A DNA stretch of 64,000 nucleotides. Source: Tsukamurella conjunctivitidis. Its GTDB lineage: Bacteria > Actinomycetota > Actinomycetes > Mycobacteriales > Mycobacteriaceae. Position numbers and translations under genes: made by a program. Below are positions 24,558-32,185 of this stretch, piece after piece; position 1 is the stretch's first letter, and each line of letters begins with the position of its first letter. Where the stretch lies: the NCBI RefSeq assembly GCF_007858475.1, contig NZ_VIGX01000002.1:310001-374000 (forward strand), given 5' to 3'. Below the pieces are notes generated by a model. The model saw only the letters and a list, made by a program, of their open reading frames with translations, made no database searches and was not told the origin of the DNA.

Positions 24558-25037
24558 GTGCAGGAGAACGGTCTCTCGCACGTCGACGCGACGGGTGCGG
24601 CCCGCATGGTCGACGTGTCCGACAAGGCCGTCACCGCGCGCACCGCGGTCGCGGCCGGGACCTTCCGTACCACCGAGACCGTCGTCGCGGCCATCGCCGA
24701 CGGCACGGTCCCGAAGGGCGATGTGCTCGCCACCGCCCGCATCGCGGGCATCATGGCGGTCAAGCGCACGGCCGACCTGATCCCGCTGTGCCACCCGCTG
24801 CCGATCTCCGGCGTCACCGTCGACCTGGAACCGGCGGGCGCGGAGATCGCCGTCACCGCCACGGTGCGCTGCACCGGCAGGACGGGCGTCGAGATGGAGG
24901 CGCTCACCGCCGTCACCGTGGCCGGGCTGACCCTGCACGACATGGTCAAGGCCCTCGACCCCGCCGCCGTCATGACGGACGTCCGCGTGCTGACCAAGGA
25001 CGGCGGCAAGACCGGCCATTGGGAGAGAGATGACTGA
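24558..25037 (+). CDS. moaC: Cyclic pyranopterin monophosphate synthase MoaC
   Basis: A 159-residue enzyme acting with MoaA to turn GTP into cyclic pyranopterin monophosphate, the first step of molybdenum cofactor synthesis. The conserved LCHPLPI and [10 protein letters not shown] blocks and the lysine in HDMVKA form the known active site. GTG start at 24558. It overlaps mog by 8 bp. Confidence 0.95.
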   Translation: MQENGLSHVDATGAARMVDVSDKAVTARTAVAAGTFRTTETVVAAIADGTVPKGDVLATARIAGIMAVKRTADLIPLCHPLPISGVTVDLEPAGAEIAVTATVRCTGRTGVEMEALTAVTVAGLTLHDMVKALDPAAVMTDVRVLTKDGGKTGHWERDD

Positions 25038-25530
25038 ACCGCTCCGCCCGTCCCGCGACCGCTGCGCCACCGTCGTCGTGGCCTCCACCCGCGCCTCGCT
25101 CGGTGAGCGCGAGGACACCACCGGCCCCGCCATCGCCGCCTGGCTCGGCGAGCGGGGCTTCGAGGTCTACGGGCCCGTCGTGGTGCCCGACGGCGAGGAG
25201 GTGGGCGCCGCCATCCGCTCCGCCGTCCGCCGCGGTGACGCCGTCGTGCTCACCACCGGCGGCACGGGCCTCACCCCGTCGGACCGCACCCCGGAGGAGA
25301 CCCGCGGGGCGCTCACCTTCGAGATCCCCGGCCTGGCGAACGCCATCCGCGCCGCCGGGCTCCCGGACATCCCGACGACCGTGCTCAGCCGCGGCCTCGC
25401 GGGCGTCGCCGGTACGTCGCTGGTCGTGAACCTGCCGGGCTCGTCGGGCGGGGTCCGCGACGGTCTGGCCGTGCTGGACGGGGTGCTGGAACACGCCCTG
25501 GATCAGATCCGCGGCGGCGACCATGGCTGA
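25030..25530 (+). CDS. mog: MogA/MoaB-type molybdopterin adenylyltransferase
   Basis: A 166-residue protein that activates molybdopterin by adenylation before metal insertion. The fold signature [16 protein letters not shown] is intact, and [20 protein letters not shown] closes the domain. It overlaps moaC and moaE by 8 bp each, so the three genes are translated together. Confidence 0.92.
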   Translation: MTEPLRPSRDRCATVVVASTRASLGEREDTTGPAIAAWLGERGFEVYGPVVVPDGEEVGAAIRSAVRRGDAVVLTTGGTGLTPSDRTPEETRGALTFEIPGLANAIRAAGLPDIPTTVLSRGLAGVAGTSLVVNLPGSSGGVRDGLAVLDGVLEHALDQIRGGDHG

Positions 25531-25948
25531 CGTCGTCCTCGCGCGCGTCACCGAGGATCCGATCGACCTCGCGTCGCACGAGGCCGCGGTGGCACGCCCC
25601 GAGGCGGGCGCCGTGGTGGGCTTCGTCGGAGCCGTGCGCGATCACGACGGCGGCCGCGGAGTGACCCACCTGGAGTACTCCGCGCACCCCACGGCCGGCC
25701 GCGTCATCGCGGAGGTCGTGCGGGCCGAGGCGGACGCCGCTGTGGGCGTCCGGGCGGTCGCGGTCTCGCACCGTGTGGGCCCGCTGGCGATCGGCGACGC
25801 GGCGCTCGTCGTGGCGGTCTCCGCCGACCATCGCGCGGCGGCCTTCACGACCTGCGCGCGCATCGTCGACGCGGTGAAGGAAGCGCTCCCGGTCTGGAAG
25901 CACCAGCTGTTCCTGGACGGAACAGACGAGTGGGTCGGCAGCGCGTAG
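25523..25948 (+). CDS. moaE: Molybdopterin synthase catalytic subunit MoaE
   Basis: A 141-residue large subunit of molybdopterin synthase, which transfers sulfur from the MoaD C-terminus. [16 protein letters not shown], the [10 protein letters not shown] block and the near-C-terminal WKHQLF with its active lysine are conserved. The small subunit MoaD is encoded on the opposite strand at 28178. Confidence 0.93.
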   Translation: MADVVLARVTEDPIDLASHEAAVARPEAGAVVGFVGAVRDHDGGRGVTHLEYSAHPTAGRVIAEVVRAEADAAVGVRAVAVSHRVGPLAIGDAALVVAVSADHRAAAFTTCARIVDAVKEALPVWKHQLFLDGTDEWVGSA

Positions 25949-26001
25949 CCGCCGACCCACTCGAAGCCGGTTCTCCTGCTCGGTGACCGGATCCGCGCAC
26001 G

Positions 26002-26024
26002 CGGTGCCCTTCGTGGGGGCACCG
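26002..26024. terminator. Hairpin after moaE
   Basis: CGGTGCCC (26002-26009) pairs with GGGCACCG (26017-26024) across a 7-nt loop. There is no T-run; it sits between convergent genes and could stop transcription from either side. Confidence 0.5.
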
Positions 26025-26111
26025 ACGCGCGCGGAGTGAACGAGGGACACCGGGGGTGTCCGGGCGCGACGGCACGTCGAGCGGGCCGTCGGGCGAGAGA
26101 GGGATCGCGGG

Positions 26112-26990
26112 CTACCGAACGACCCCGGGGATGACGGGGATCAGGGGCCGGACCGCGCCGGGGACGCCGACGCCGGGCACACCGACCGACGCGGTCAGGC
26201 CTTGCGCGCCGATACCGCCCGTGCCGACCCCGGCGGCGCCACCGACGCCGCGGGCACCCACGCCCGTGCCGATGCCGTTCGTGCCGGCGCCCGCCGCGCT
26301 GCCGACGCCGCGCGCTCCCGCACCGTTCGTGGTGACGCCCGCCGTGCTGCCGATGCCGTTCGCGGTGGAGATGGGGAGGCCCGTGCCGCCGACGCCGGCC
26401 GGGATGGCTGCGGCTCCGATGCCGGCGGGGATGGCCGCGCCGCCGATGCCGGCGGGAACGGCAGCGGTGCCGACGCCGGCGGGGATGCCGCTGATACCGG
26501 CCGGGACGCCGCCGATGCGGCCGGACGGGGAGCCCGCGGTGCCGGCCGGAACGCCGCCGATGCCCGCGGGGATGGCCGCGCCGATGCCGGCGGGAACGCC
26601 GCTCACGCCGGCCGGAGCGCCGCCGGTCCGGCCGGACGGGGAGCCCGTGACGCCGGTGCCCGCGGGCGCGGCCGCGCCGCCGATGCCGGCGGGAACGCCG
26701 CTGACGCCGGCCGGGACGCCGCCGATGCGGCCGCCGGGGGCGCCGGTGCCGATCCCGCCCAGGCCGGGCACGACCACCGGGACGACGCCGGGCACGACCG
26801 CGGTGGGCCGAGCGCCGCCGGGCGTGGCGGTCGCGGGCTTCGCGGGGGCGCCGGGGGTGGGGCCGGGCGTGGCGCAGGGGCAGCCGGGCGCCGCCGACGC
26901 GGGAGCGACGACGACGAGGCCCGCGGCGGCGATCAGGGCGCTGACCGCGGCGATTCTGCCGGCGGTGCGCGAGGTGCGGTGAGCGTTCAT
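26112..26990 (-). CDS. Secreted elastin-like repeat protein (PAG/VPGVG-rich)
   Basis: A 292-residue secreted protein. A signal peptide ends near ASA-AP at 33-35. The mature part opens with a CPC pair (APGCPCATPG) and is then built from Gly, Ala, Pro, Val and Ile: twelve PAG units such as VPAGIGG and IPAGIGA, later GVGARGVGGAAG units, and VGVPGVGVPGAV near the end, which is the elastin pentapeptide motif. I see no Asp, Glu, Phe, Tyr or Trp at all. Such a chain should be disordered or elastomeric, outside the membrane. GAAAGAGAGC precedes the ATG. The neighbouring rpf gene suggests a cell-wall role; function unknown. Confidence 0.78.
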   Translation of the reverse strand: MNAHRTSRTAGRIAAVSALIAAAGLVVVAPASAAPGCPCATPGPTPGAPAKPATATPGGARPTAVVPGVVPVVVPGLGGIGTGAPGGRIGGVPAGVSGVPAGIGGAAAPAGTGVTGSPSGRTGGAPAGVSGVPAGIGAAIPAGIGGVPAGTAGSPSGRIGGVPAGISGIPAGVGTAAVPAGIGGAAIPAGIGAAAIPAGVGGTGLPISTANGIGSTAGVTTNGAGARGVGSAAGAGTNGIGTGVGARGVGGAAGVGTGGIGAQGLTASVGVPGVGVPGAVRPLIPVIPGVVR

Positions 26991-27026
26991 CGGTGCTCTC
27001 TTTCCTGCTGAGCTGTGCGTGCGCGA

Positions 27027-27075
27027 GTAACGTCCCCGAACTTAGCAGACTGTGTGCAGCTGCAAAACGTTACCG
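27027..27075. promoter_or_regulatory. Inverted GTAACG/CGTTAC pair before the elastin-like gene
   Basis: GTAACG at 27027-27032 and CGTTAC at 27068-27073 face each other across 35 bp, and the second extends to GTTACCG (27069-27075), the same heptamer found twice upstream of rpf. It lies 37-85 bp upstream of the ATG, where a promoter and regulator site would be. Confidence 0.4.
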
Positions 27076-27130
27076 TCCCGTGACCGGGCGGGTGTCGCGC
27101 ATTCCGTCCCGCTGTCCGACCCGGGAACAG

Positions 27131-27165
27131 CGAAAAGGGGCCGTCGGCGTGATGCCGACGACCCC
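27131..27165 (-). terminator. Rho-independent terminator of rpf
   Basis: On the minus strand the stem GGGGTCGTCGGC / GCCGACGGCCCC (one mismatch, 5-nt loop) is followed by TTTTCG. It lies 29 bp past the rpf stop and separates it from the elastin-like gene's promoter region. Confidence 0.8.
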
Positions 27166-27193
27166 TCTCGGGACGTGCGTGGTGCGGTCGGGC

Positions 27194-27865
27194 TCAGTAG
27201 CCCTTGGCCGCGGCCTGCTGCAGCATGGCGAGCACGGCGGGATCGACCTGCTGGCCGCCGCCCTGGGCCTGCGAGATGACCTGGTTGATGTACTGCGAGT
27301 TGACCGACTGGCCGGCCTGCGCGGCGGGCTTGGCGGGCTTCGCCGCCGGCTTCGCGGCGGGCTTGGCGACCGGCTTGGCAGCGGGCTTCGCCACCGGCTG
27401 GGCGACGGGCTTCGCGGCCGGCTTGGCAGCGGGCTTGCTCACGGGCTTCGTGACCGGCTTGGTCGCACCGGTGTCGGTGGGGGAGACGGTGCGCGGGGTC
27501 GGGGAGCCGAGGCCGACGCCGCAGGACGGCCACGCGCCCTTGCCCTGGCCTGCGAGGACCTTCTCGGCGATCGCGATCTGCTGCGCGCGGCTGGCCTGGT
27601 TCGCGGTGGGGGCGTACTGCGTGCCACCGTACGACGCCCAGGTCGACGGGCTGAACTGCAGGCCGCCGTGGTAGCCGTTGCCCGTGTTGATGGCCCAGTT
27701 GCCGCCGGACTCGCACGCGGCGACCTGGTCCCACTGGGAGTCGGGGGCGGCGTTCGCGGCGGGGGCGGCGAGCGCGAGGCCCGCGCCGCCCAGCATCGCG
27801 CCGGCAGCGGCGACCTTCGCGGCGCTCAGGCTGGTGGTGGACTGCTTGCGGTGACGACCGGTCAT
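27194..27865 (-). CDS. rpf: Resuscitation-promoting factor (Rpf), secreted muralytic enzyme
   Basis: A 223-residue secreted lytic transglycosylase-like protein that cuts peptidoglycan and wakes dormant cells. Signal peptide to about residue 40 (ALAAPAANA-A); Rpf domain 42-118 with catalytic E52 in ACESGGNW and a disulfide between C51 and C115. A Lys/Pro/Ala-repeat linker (AAKPVAKP, about 134-190) follows, and a Gln/Ala-rich C-terminal tail. ATG at 27865 follows AGAGAGGAAAG. It is controlled by a c-di-AMP riboswitch and probably a CRP-like site. Confidence 0.95.
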   Translation of the reverse strand: MTGRHRKQSTTSLSAAKVAAAGAMLGGAGLALAAPAANAAPDSQWDQVAACESGGNWAINTGNGYHGGLQFSPSTWASYGGTQYAPTANQASRAQQIAIAEKVLAGQGKGAWPSCGVGLGSPTPRTVSPTDTGATKPVTKPVSKPAAKPAAKPVAQPVAKPAAKPVAKPAAKPAAKPAKPAAQAGQSVNSQYINQVISQAQGGGQQVDPAVLAMLQQAAAKGY

Positions 27866-27886
27866 CGTGTGAAGTCTTTCCTCTCT

Positions 27887-28066
27887 ACGCGCGTGCGAAG
27901 TTAGCTGTCGGGTTCGAGCGAGAGGCTGCTCGGCCGGTTGCCCGGCTTGACCCCTAGGGCGTACGCCCTGCGGCCTCGCGGCCGCGGATGGTTCCTCCGC
28001 CTTCGTCCAGGTGTAGATCGTGGTGCGCTTCCCGGATCGAACGCTGGACGAAGCTCTGCGCTGCGT
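27887..28066 (-). ncRNA. c-di-AMP riboswitch (ydaO/yuaA class) in the rpf leader
   Basis: The minus strand carries the class hallmarks in order: GGCGGAGGAACC (27990-27998 core), GGGGTCAAGCC (27954-27944) and CCGACAGCTAAC (27911-27900). A perfect 10-bp stem CTTCGTCCAG/CTGGACGAAG (28053-28044 and 28010-28001) precedes the core; AGGGCGTACGCCCT and GGCCGCGAGGCC form inner stems. The 3' end abuts the rpf ribosome binding site. Riboswitches of this class are known in front of actinobacterial rpf-type genes and switch expression off when c-di-AMP is high. The ends are approximate. Confidence 0.88.
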
Positions 28067-28100
28067 ACGATCGGGTGGCTGCTGCTGCGGCCCTCAGCGA

Positions 28101-28137
28101 CGGTAACAGAACCCGCCCCGTGGCCCAACCGTTACCG
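28101..28137. promoter_or_regulatory. Inverted CGGTAAC pair upstream of rpf
   Basis: CGGTAAC (28101-28107) and GTTACCG (28131-28137) form a 7-bp inverted repeat 23 bp apart, in the rpf promoter region. The same heptamer recurs at 27069-27075. A response regulator such as MtrA is one possible binder; this is speculation. Confidence 0.4.
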
Positions 28138-28155
28138 GACCGTGATTTTGCGGAG

Positions 28156-28171
28156 TGTGACTGACATCACG
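28156..28171. promoter_or_regulatory. CRP/Cmr-like cAMP receptor site
   Basis: TGTGA (28156-28160), 6 bp, TCACG (28167-28171): one mismatch from the symmetric TGTGA-N6-TCACA consensus. It lies upstream of the rpf riboswitch and downstream of moaD. The M. tuberculosis rpfA promoter is a known target of the CRP protein Rv3676. Confidence 0.6.
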
Positions 28172-28177
28172 CGAGCG

Positions 28178-28417
28178 TCACCCGCCGGCGAAGGGTGGCA
28201 GCACGTCGAGCATCGCGCCCGTCGCGGGGGCGTCGACGTCGCGCACCGCCACCTCGTCGAGCAGGAAGCTGCAGCGCGTGAGCACCCGGTCGAGCCCGGG
28301 GTGGCGCGCCGCGAGCAGCGCGGCGACGTCGGCGACCGTGGCGTCCTCGGGCACGGGCACGGTCTCCTCGGAGACCCCCGCGGCCGCGCGGGCGGCGGCG
28401 AAGTACCGGATCAGCAC
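28178..28417 (-). CDS. moaD: Molybdopterin synthase sulfur carrier subunit MoaD
   Basis: A 79-residue ubiquitin-like sulfur carrier; the C-terminal GG (PPFAGG) is thiocarboxylated and donates sulfur to MoaE-bound precursor. GTG at 28417 lies 2 nt after the moaA stop, so the two are translated together. The core VLIRYFAAARAAAGVSEE matches the family start. Confidence 0.92.
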   Translation of the reverse strand: MLIRYFAAARAAAGVSEETVPVPEDATVADVAALLAARHPGLDRVLTRCSFLLDEVAVRDVDAPATGAMLDVLPPFAGG

Positions 28418-28419
28418 CG

Positions 28420-29409
28420 TCAGCCCCCGATCGCGCTCATAGGGCGCGCCGGCTGCAGGAAGGTCGGGTCGTCGATGCCGTGGCCGGCCTGCTTGCCGAG
28501 CATGGCGGTGAGCCACGCGTCGGCGATCTCCGCGTCGCTCGCGCCGCCGCGCAACAGAGGCTTGAGATCGGTTTCGTCGGCCGCGAACAGGCACGTGCGG
28601 ATCTGGCCGTCGGCGGTGAGGCGCACGCGGTCGCAGTCGCCGCAGAAGGGGCGCGTGACCGACGCGATCACGCCCACCGTCGCCGGGCCCCCGTCGACCA
28701 GGAAGCGCTCCGCGGGGGCGCTGCCGCGCGGCTCGCCGTCGGGCGTGATGGTGAACTCGCGACGCAGCTCGGCCAGGATCTGCTCGGCGGTGATCATGGT
28801 CCCGCGGTCCCAGGTGTGGTCCGCGTCGAGCGGCATGTGCTCGATGATCCGCAGCTCGTACCCGGCCTCGAGGCACAGCCGCAGCAGCGGGCGCGCGTCG
28901 TCGAGCCGCCCCGGCCCCAGGACGGCGTTCACCTTCACCGGGGTCAGCCCGGCGTCGGCGGCGGCCCGCAGGCCGGCCAGCGCGTCGTCGAGGCGGTCGC
29001 GCCGGGTGACCTTCGCGTACTCCTGCCGGTCGACGGTGTCGAGCGAGACGTTCACGCGATCCAGGCCGGCGCCCGCGAGCTTCGCCGCGTGCCGCGCCAG
29101 CGACAGTCCGTTGGTGGTCAGCGAGATCTCAGGGCGCGGCTCCAGGGCGGCGGCGTGCGCGACGATCCGGTCGAGGTCGGCGCGCAGCAGCGGTTCGCCG
29201 CCGGTGAATCGGATCTCCGTGATTCCGAGGTCGCGCACCCCGATGGCGATGAGCCGGTCGATCTCGGGCCCCGTCAGCACGTGCTCGTTCGCCAGCCACG
29301 GCAGCCCCTCGGCGGGCATGCAGTAGGTGCACCGCAGGTTGCACCGGTCGGTGAGGGAGACTCGCAGGTCGCGTGCGACGCGCCCGTAGCGGTCGACGAG
29401 CGGCCTCAT
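28420..29409 (-). CDS. moaA: GTP 3',8-cyclase MoaA
   Basis: A 329-residue radical SAM enzyme for the first step of molybdenum cofactor synthesis. The N-terminal cluster uses C23, C27 and C30 (DRCNLRCTYC); the C-terminal second cluster is in FCGDCDRVRLTADGQIRTCLF, and the C-terminal GG is present. ATG at 29409 overlaps the stop of the preceding membrane gene by 4 bp. It works with MoaC at 24558. Confidence 0.95.
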   Translation of the reverse strand: MRPLVDRYGRVARDLRVSLTDRCNLRCTYCMPAEGLPWLANEHVLTGPEIDRLIAIGVRDLGITEIRFTGGEPLLRADLDRIVAHAAALEPRPEISLTTNGLSLARHAAKLAGAGLDRVNVSLDTVDRQEYAKVTRRDRLDDALAGLRAAADAGLTPVKVNAVLGPGRLDDARPLLRLCLEAGYELRIIEHMPLDADHTWDRGTMITAEQILAELRREFTITPDGEPRGSAPAERFLVDGGPATVGVIASVTRPFCGDCDRVRLTADGQIRTCLFAADETDLKPLLRGGASDAEIADAWLTAMLGKQAGHGIDDPTFLQPARPMSAIGG

Positions 29410-29627
29410 GGCCGTGGCTCGCCGTCTCCGGCCCGACCGCCGAGGATCACCGCGACCACGCCCACGAGGAAGCCGACGGGCGCGAGCGGAGTCAGCGCGT
29501 ACACCCAGGTGGGGGCCGTGGTGCCGTCGGTGAGGAGCGGCGTGAGGAACAGGGCGGCGATCGCGATCAGCCCGATCGCGAACAGTGCGATCGAGGTGGA
29601 GACGGCGACGGAAACGAACTTGCCCAT
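29406..29627 (-). CDS. Small two-helix membrane protein (Rv0870c-like by position)
   Basis: A 73-residue membrane protein with helices at about 8-33 and 43-65 and short soluble ends. No family function known. Co-transcribed with moaA-moaD (4-bp overlap, ATGA). TAGAGGA precedes the ATG. It is divergent from the cold-shock gene. Confidence 0.75.
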   Translation of the reverse strand: MGKFVSVAVSTSIALFAIGLIAIAALFLTPLLTDGTTAPTWVYALTPLAPVGFLVGVVAVILGGRAGDGEPRP

Positions 29628-29706
29628 TCCTCTAGACTAGTCCCAGTGCGTCTCGCCGTTCGCGGGGCGCGTTTTGTTGTTCTTAGTGCAGAGCGGGTGA
29701 CGAGAA

Positions 29707-30132
29707 GTGCCTACCGGCAAGGTCAAGTGGTACGACACGGACAAGGGCTTCGGCTTCCTCTCCCAGGAGGGCGGCGAGGACGTCTACGTCCGGTCGTCGG
29801 CGCTGCCCGACGGTACCGACGGGTTGCGGCAGGGTCAGCGGGTCGAGTTCAGCATGGCCGCCGGGCGTCGCGGTCCGCAGGCGCTGACGGTGACCGTGCT
29901 CGAGCCGGCCCCGAGCGTCGCCCGCGGTGCCGCCGCCGGCGCGCAGCGCGGCCGCCGGCCGGCCGCGAACCGTCGGCCCGCCGAGGACCTGAACGTGCTG
30001 ATCGAGGACATGATCCAGCTGCTCGACGTGGGTGTGCAGCCCGAACTGCGCAAGGGGCGCTACCCGGATCGCAAGGCCTCCGAGCAGATCGCCAAGGTGC
30101 TCCGCGAGATCGCCCGCGAGCTGGACTCGTAG
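29707..30132 (+). CDS. cspB: Cold-shock domain protein CspB-like
   Basis: A 141-residue nucleic-acid-binding protein: cold-shock domain at 1-65 ([26 protein letters not shown], with both RNP motifs), then a basic linker ([13 protein letters not shown]) and a helical C-terminal extension not found in short Csp proteins. It likely acts as RNA chaperone. GTG at 29707. The order moaA, small membrane gene, cspB matches M. tuberculosis Rv0869c-Rv0871. Confidence 0.9.
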   Translation: MPTGKVKWYDTDKGFGFLSQEGGEDVYVRSSALPDGTDGLRQGQRVEFSMAAGRRGPQALTVTVLEPAPSVARGAAAGAQRGRRPAANRRPAEDLNVLIEDMIQLLDVGVQPELRKGRYPDRKASEQIAKVLREIARELDS

Positions 30133-30147
30133 GCGCTCCGCCTCCGG

Positions 30148-30750
30148 TCAGCGCTCGCGCGCGACCAGGAGGGGCAGGAAGCAGTCGTCGACGATCTCGG
30201 CGATGTCCTCGGGCGGCACGGGCTGCAGGGTCATCGCCATCTGGTGGCGCACCAGGTCCGCCGGGAGCCGCACGATGCGGTCGGTGACCCGTGCGGGGTC
30301 GATCTCGCCGCGGTCGACGGCCCGGGCGACGGCCTCGTGCATCGATCCCGCTCGCGGCCCGACCATGAGCTCGCGCACGTCCGCGGGGGAGTCGCCGGAT
30401 TCGGCGAAGAACCCGCCGAGCCGCGTCTGCAGCAGGATCATCAGCTCGACGCGGTGCTCCGACATGGCGGTGAGCAGCGCGATCGCGTCGCCGCGCAGGG
30501 AGCCCGTCGCGGGCTGCTCCGCCACGGGCGAGCCGCCCCGGTGTGCGAACGCGGCCCGCAGCAGTTCCACTCGCCCGGGCCAGCGGCGGTACAGCACCGA
30601 CCGGGACGTTCCGGCGCGTGCGGCCACCGCCTCGAGTGTGAAGTCGCCGTAGCCCGCGTCGGCGAGCTGGTCCCACGCCGCTTCCAGGATCGCCTCCTCG
30701 AGCGCCGCGCCGCGGCGGCGGGTGCGCGGGGCATCGGAAATTGAGTCCAC
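30148..30750 (-). CDS. TetR family transcriptional regulator
   Basis: A 200-residue repressor with HTH TLEAVAARAGTSRSVLYRRW at about 38-57 and a helical ligand domain. GTG start at 30750. It is divergent from an MFS exporter and shares the 36-bp palindrome at 30771-30806, which lies only 20 nt from its start. Confidence 0.88.
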   Translation of the reverse strand: MDSISDAPRTRRRGAALEEAILEAAWDQLADAGYGDFTLEAVAARAGTSRSVLYRRWPGRVELLRAAFAHRGGSPVAEQPATGSLRGDAIALLTAMSEHRVELMILLQTRLGGFFAESGDSPADVRELMVGPRAGSMHEAVARAVDRGEIDPARVTDRIVRLPADLVRHQMAMTLQPVPPEDIAEIVDDCFLPLLVARER

Positions 30751-30770
30751 TTGCGTATCTTATCAACGTG

Positions 30771-30806
30771 CCGCACATTAGATACATGACTGTATCTAAT
30801 GTGCGG
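30771..30806. promoter_or_regulatory. TetR operator: 36-bp palindrome, perfect 16-bp arms
   Basis: CCGCACATTAGATACA (30771-30786) and its exact complement TGTATCTAATGTGCGG (30791-30806), 4-bp spacer TGAC. The length suits two TetR dimers or a large dimer footprint. It covers the ATG that would otherwise start the MFS gene at 30786, implying a downstream start. Confidence 0.85.
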
Positions 30807-30821
30807 GAGCGGGCGCGCCCG

Positions 30822-32168
30822 ATGCGCGCTCTCATCGCGACCCTCGTCCTCGGCGCGTTCGCGCCGATCCTCGACACCACGATGCTGACCATCGCAGTGC
30901 ACACGCTGGTCGTCGACCTGCACACCGACGTCGCGACCATCCAGTGGGTGAGCACGGCGTACCTGCTCGCGCTCGTCGTGACGATCCCGCTCTGCGGCTG
31001 GCTCGACGCGCGCCTCGGCGGTCGGCGTCTGTGGTTGGCGGCGCTGATCGTCTTCGCTGCCGGGTCCGCATTGTGCGCACTGAGCTGGAGCCCGGCCAGC
31101 CTCATCGCCTTCCGCACCGTGCAGGGCGCCGCGGCCGGCGTGCTGATGACGAACATGCAGACCATCGCGGTGCGCGCGGCCGGGGCCGGCTCCATCGCGC
31201 GGGTGACCGCCGCGCTGGGTGTGCCGATCGCCCTCGGCCCACTGATCGGCCCCGTCCTGGGCGGCGCCCTCCTGCACTGGGCGGATTGGCGATGGATGTT
31301 CGCGATCAACGTGCCGCTGTGCGCCCTCGCCGCCGCCGCGGCGATCCGGGTCCTGCCCGACGACGCGCCGGCGCGGGGCAGCGCTGCGCCGCCGCTGGAC
31401 CGCACGGGTCTCGCGCTGCTCGTGCCCGGGATCGTGCTCGCCTTCTACGGCCTCGCGGAGCTGGCCGAGGACGGTGGGCCGGTCCTCGTTCTGCTCGTCG
31501 CGGCGGGCGCGGCCCTCATCGCGGCGTTCGGGGTCCGCGCGCTGCGCATCGGCGATCGTGCCCTCGTGCGCGTGCGGCTCCTGCGCATCCCGACGGTCGC
31601 GGCGTCCACGCTCGCGGGCCTGGTCGCGGGCGGCGCGCTCATGGGGACGATGTTCCTCCTGCCGCTCTACTGGCAGACGGTCCGCGGGGACGGCGCGCTC
31701 GCCACCGCGCTGCTCCTCGCGCCGCAGGCCGTAGGGGCGTTCGCGCCGCGGTTCTTCGTCGGCGGCCTGGTGGACCGTTTCGGTCCGCGGCTCGTGGCCG
31801 GGACCGCGTTCGCGCTGATGGCGGTCGCGACGGTGCCCTTCGCCTTCGTCACGGCCGGCACCAATGCCGTCGTCCTCGCGCTCGTCCTGTTCGTGCGCGG
31901 CCTCGGGCTCGGTGCGGTGCTCGTGCCGATCGTCTCGTCGGCGTACACGGGACTGTCCCGCGATCAGCTCCCGCACGCGTCGATGTTCACCCGGGGTGCG
32001 CAACAGCTCGGCGGCGCGATCTGCGTCGCGGTGGTCGCGCTCGTCCTGCAGGCCGGGCTCGCGCACGCGCCCGCGGAGATCGCGCTGCACCCGGCTTTCG
32101 GGGTGATGGCCGCCGTCACGGCCCTCGGCGCCCTGTCCGCGCTCCGGCTACCGGGACGGACCGGGTGA
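30822..32168 (+). CDS. MFS drug-efflux transporter (DHA2 family)
   Basis: A 448-residue transporter with about 14 hydrophobic helices. ILDTTMLTIAVHTL in helix 1 and WVSTAYLLALVVTIPLCGWLDARLGGRR (motif A region) fit DHA2 exporters; TVQGAAAGVLMTNMQ lies near motif B. ATG at 30822 is chosen because an earlier ATG (30786) lies within the operator; GGGAG precedes it. Probably repressed by the divergent TetR. Substrate unknown. Confidence 0.87.
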   Translation: MRALIATLVLGAFAPILDTTMLTIAVHTLVVDLHTDVATIQWVSTAYLLALVVTIPLCGWLDARLGGRRLWLAALIVFAAGSALCALSWSPASLIAFRTVQGAAAGVLMTNMQTIAVRAAGAGSIARVTAALGVPIALGPLIGPVLGGALLHWADWRWMFAINVPLCALAAAAAIRVLPDDAPARGSAAPPLDRTGLALLVPGIVLAFYGLAELAEDGGPVLVLLVAAGAALIAAFGVRALRIGDRALVRVRLLRIPTVAASTLAGLVAGGALMGTMFLLPLYWQTVRGDGALATALLLAPQAVGAFAPRFFVGGLVDRFGPRLVAGTAFALMAVATVPFAFVTAGTNAVVLALVLFVRGLGLGAVLVPIVSSAYTGLSRDQLPHASMFTRGAQQLGGAICVAVVALVLQAGLAHAPAEIALHPAFGVMAAVTALGALSALRLPGRTG

Positions 32169-32185
32169 CCGCTATTCGGCCCTGG

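Noticed and set aside
26396-26740. Regular repeats resembling a CRISPR or VNTR array
   Set aside because: The units are in frame, vary in length and encode PAG repeats under a signal peptide; no constant repeats with unique spacers.
26056-26982. Long plus-strand open frame (308 codons) opposite the elastin-like gene
   Set aside because: It is the antisense of a low-complexity GC-rich gene. The minus-strand frame has a ribosome site, signal peptide and sensible C-terminus; the plus frame has no signal or recognisable domain.
27956-27969. AGGGCGTACGCCCT perfect palindrome as a protein operator
   Set aside because: It lies inside the c-di-AMP riboswitch and is better explained as one of its RNA stems.
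30741-30821. Extended MFS start at 30741 or 30786
   Set aside because: These codons lie in the tetR start region or inside the 36-bp operator; the first membrane helix begins right after 30822.
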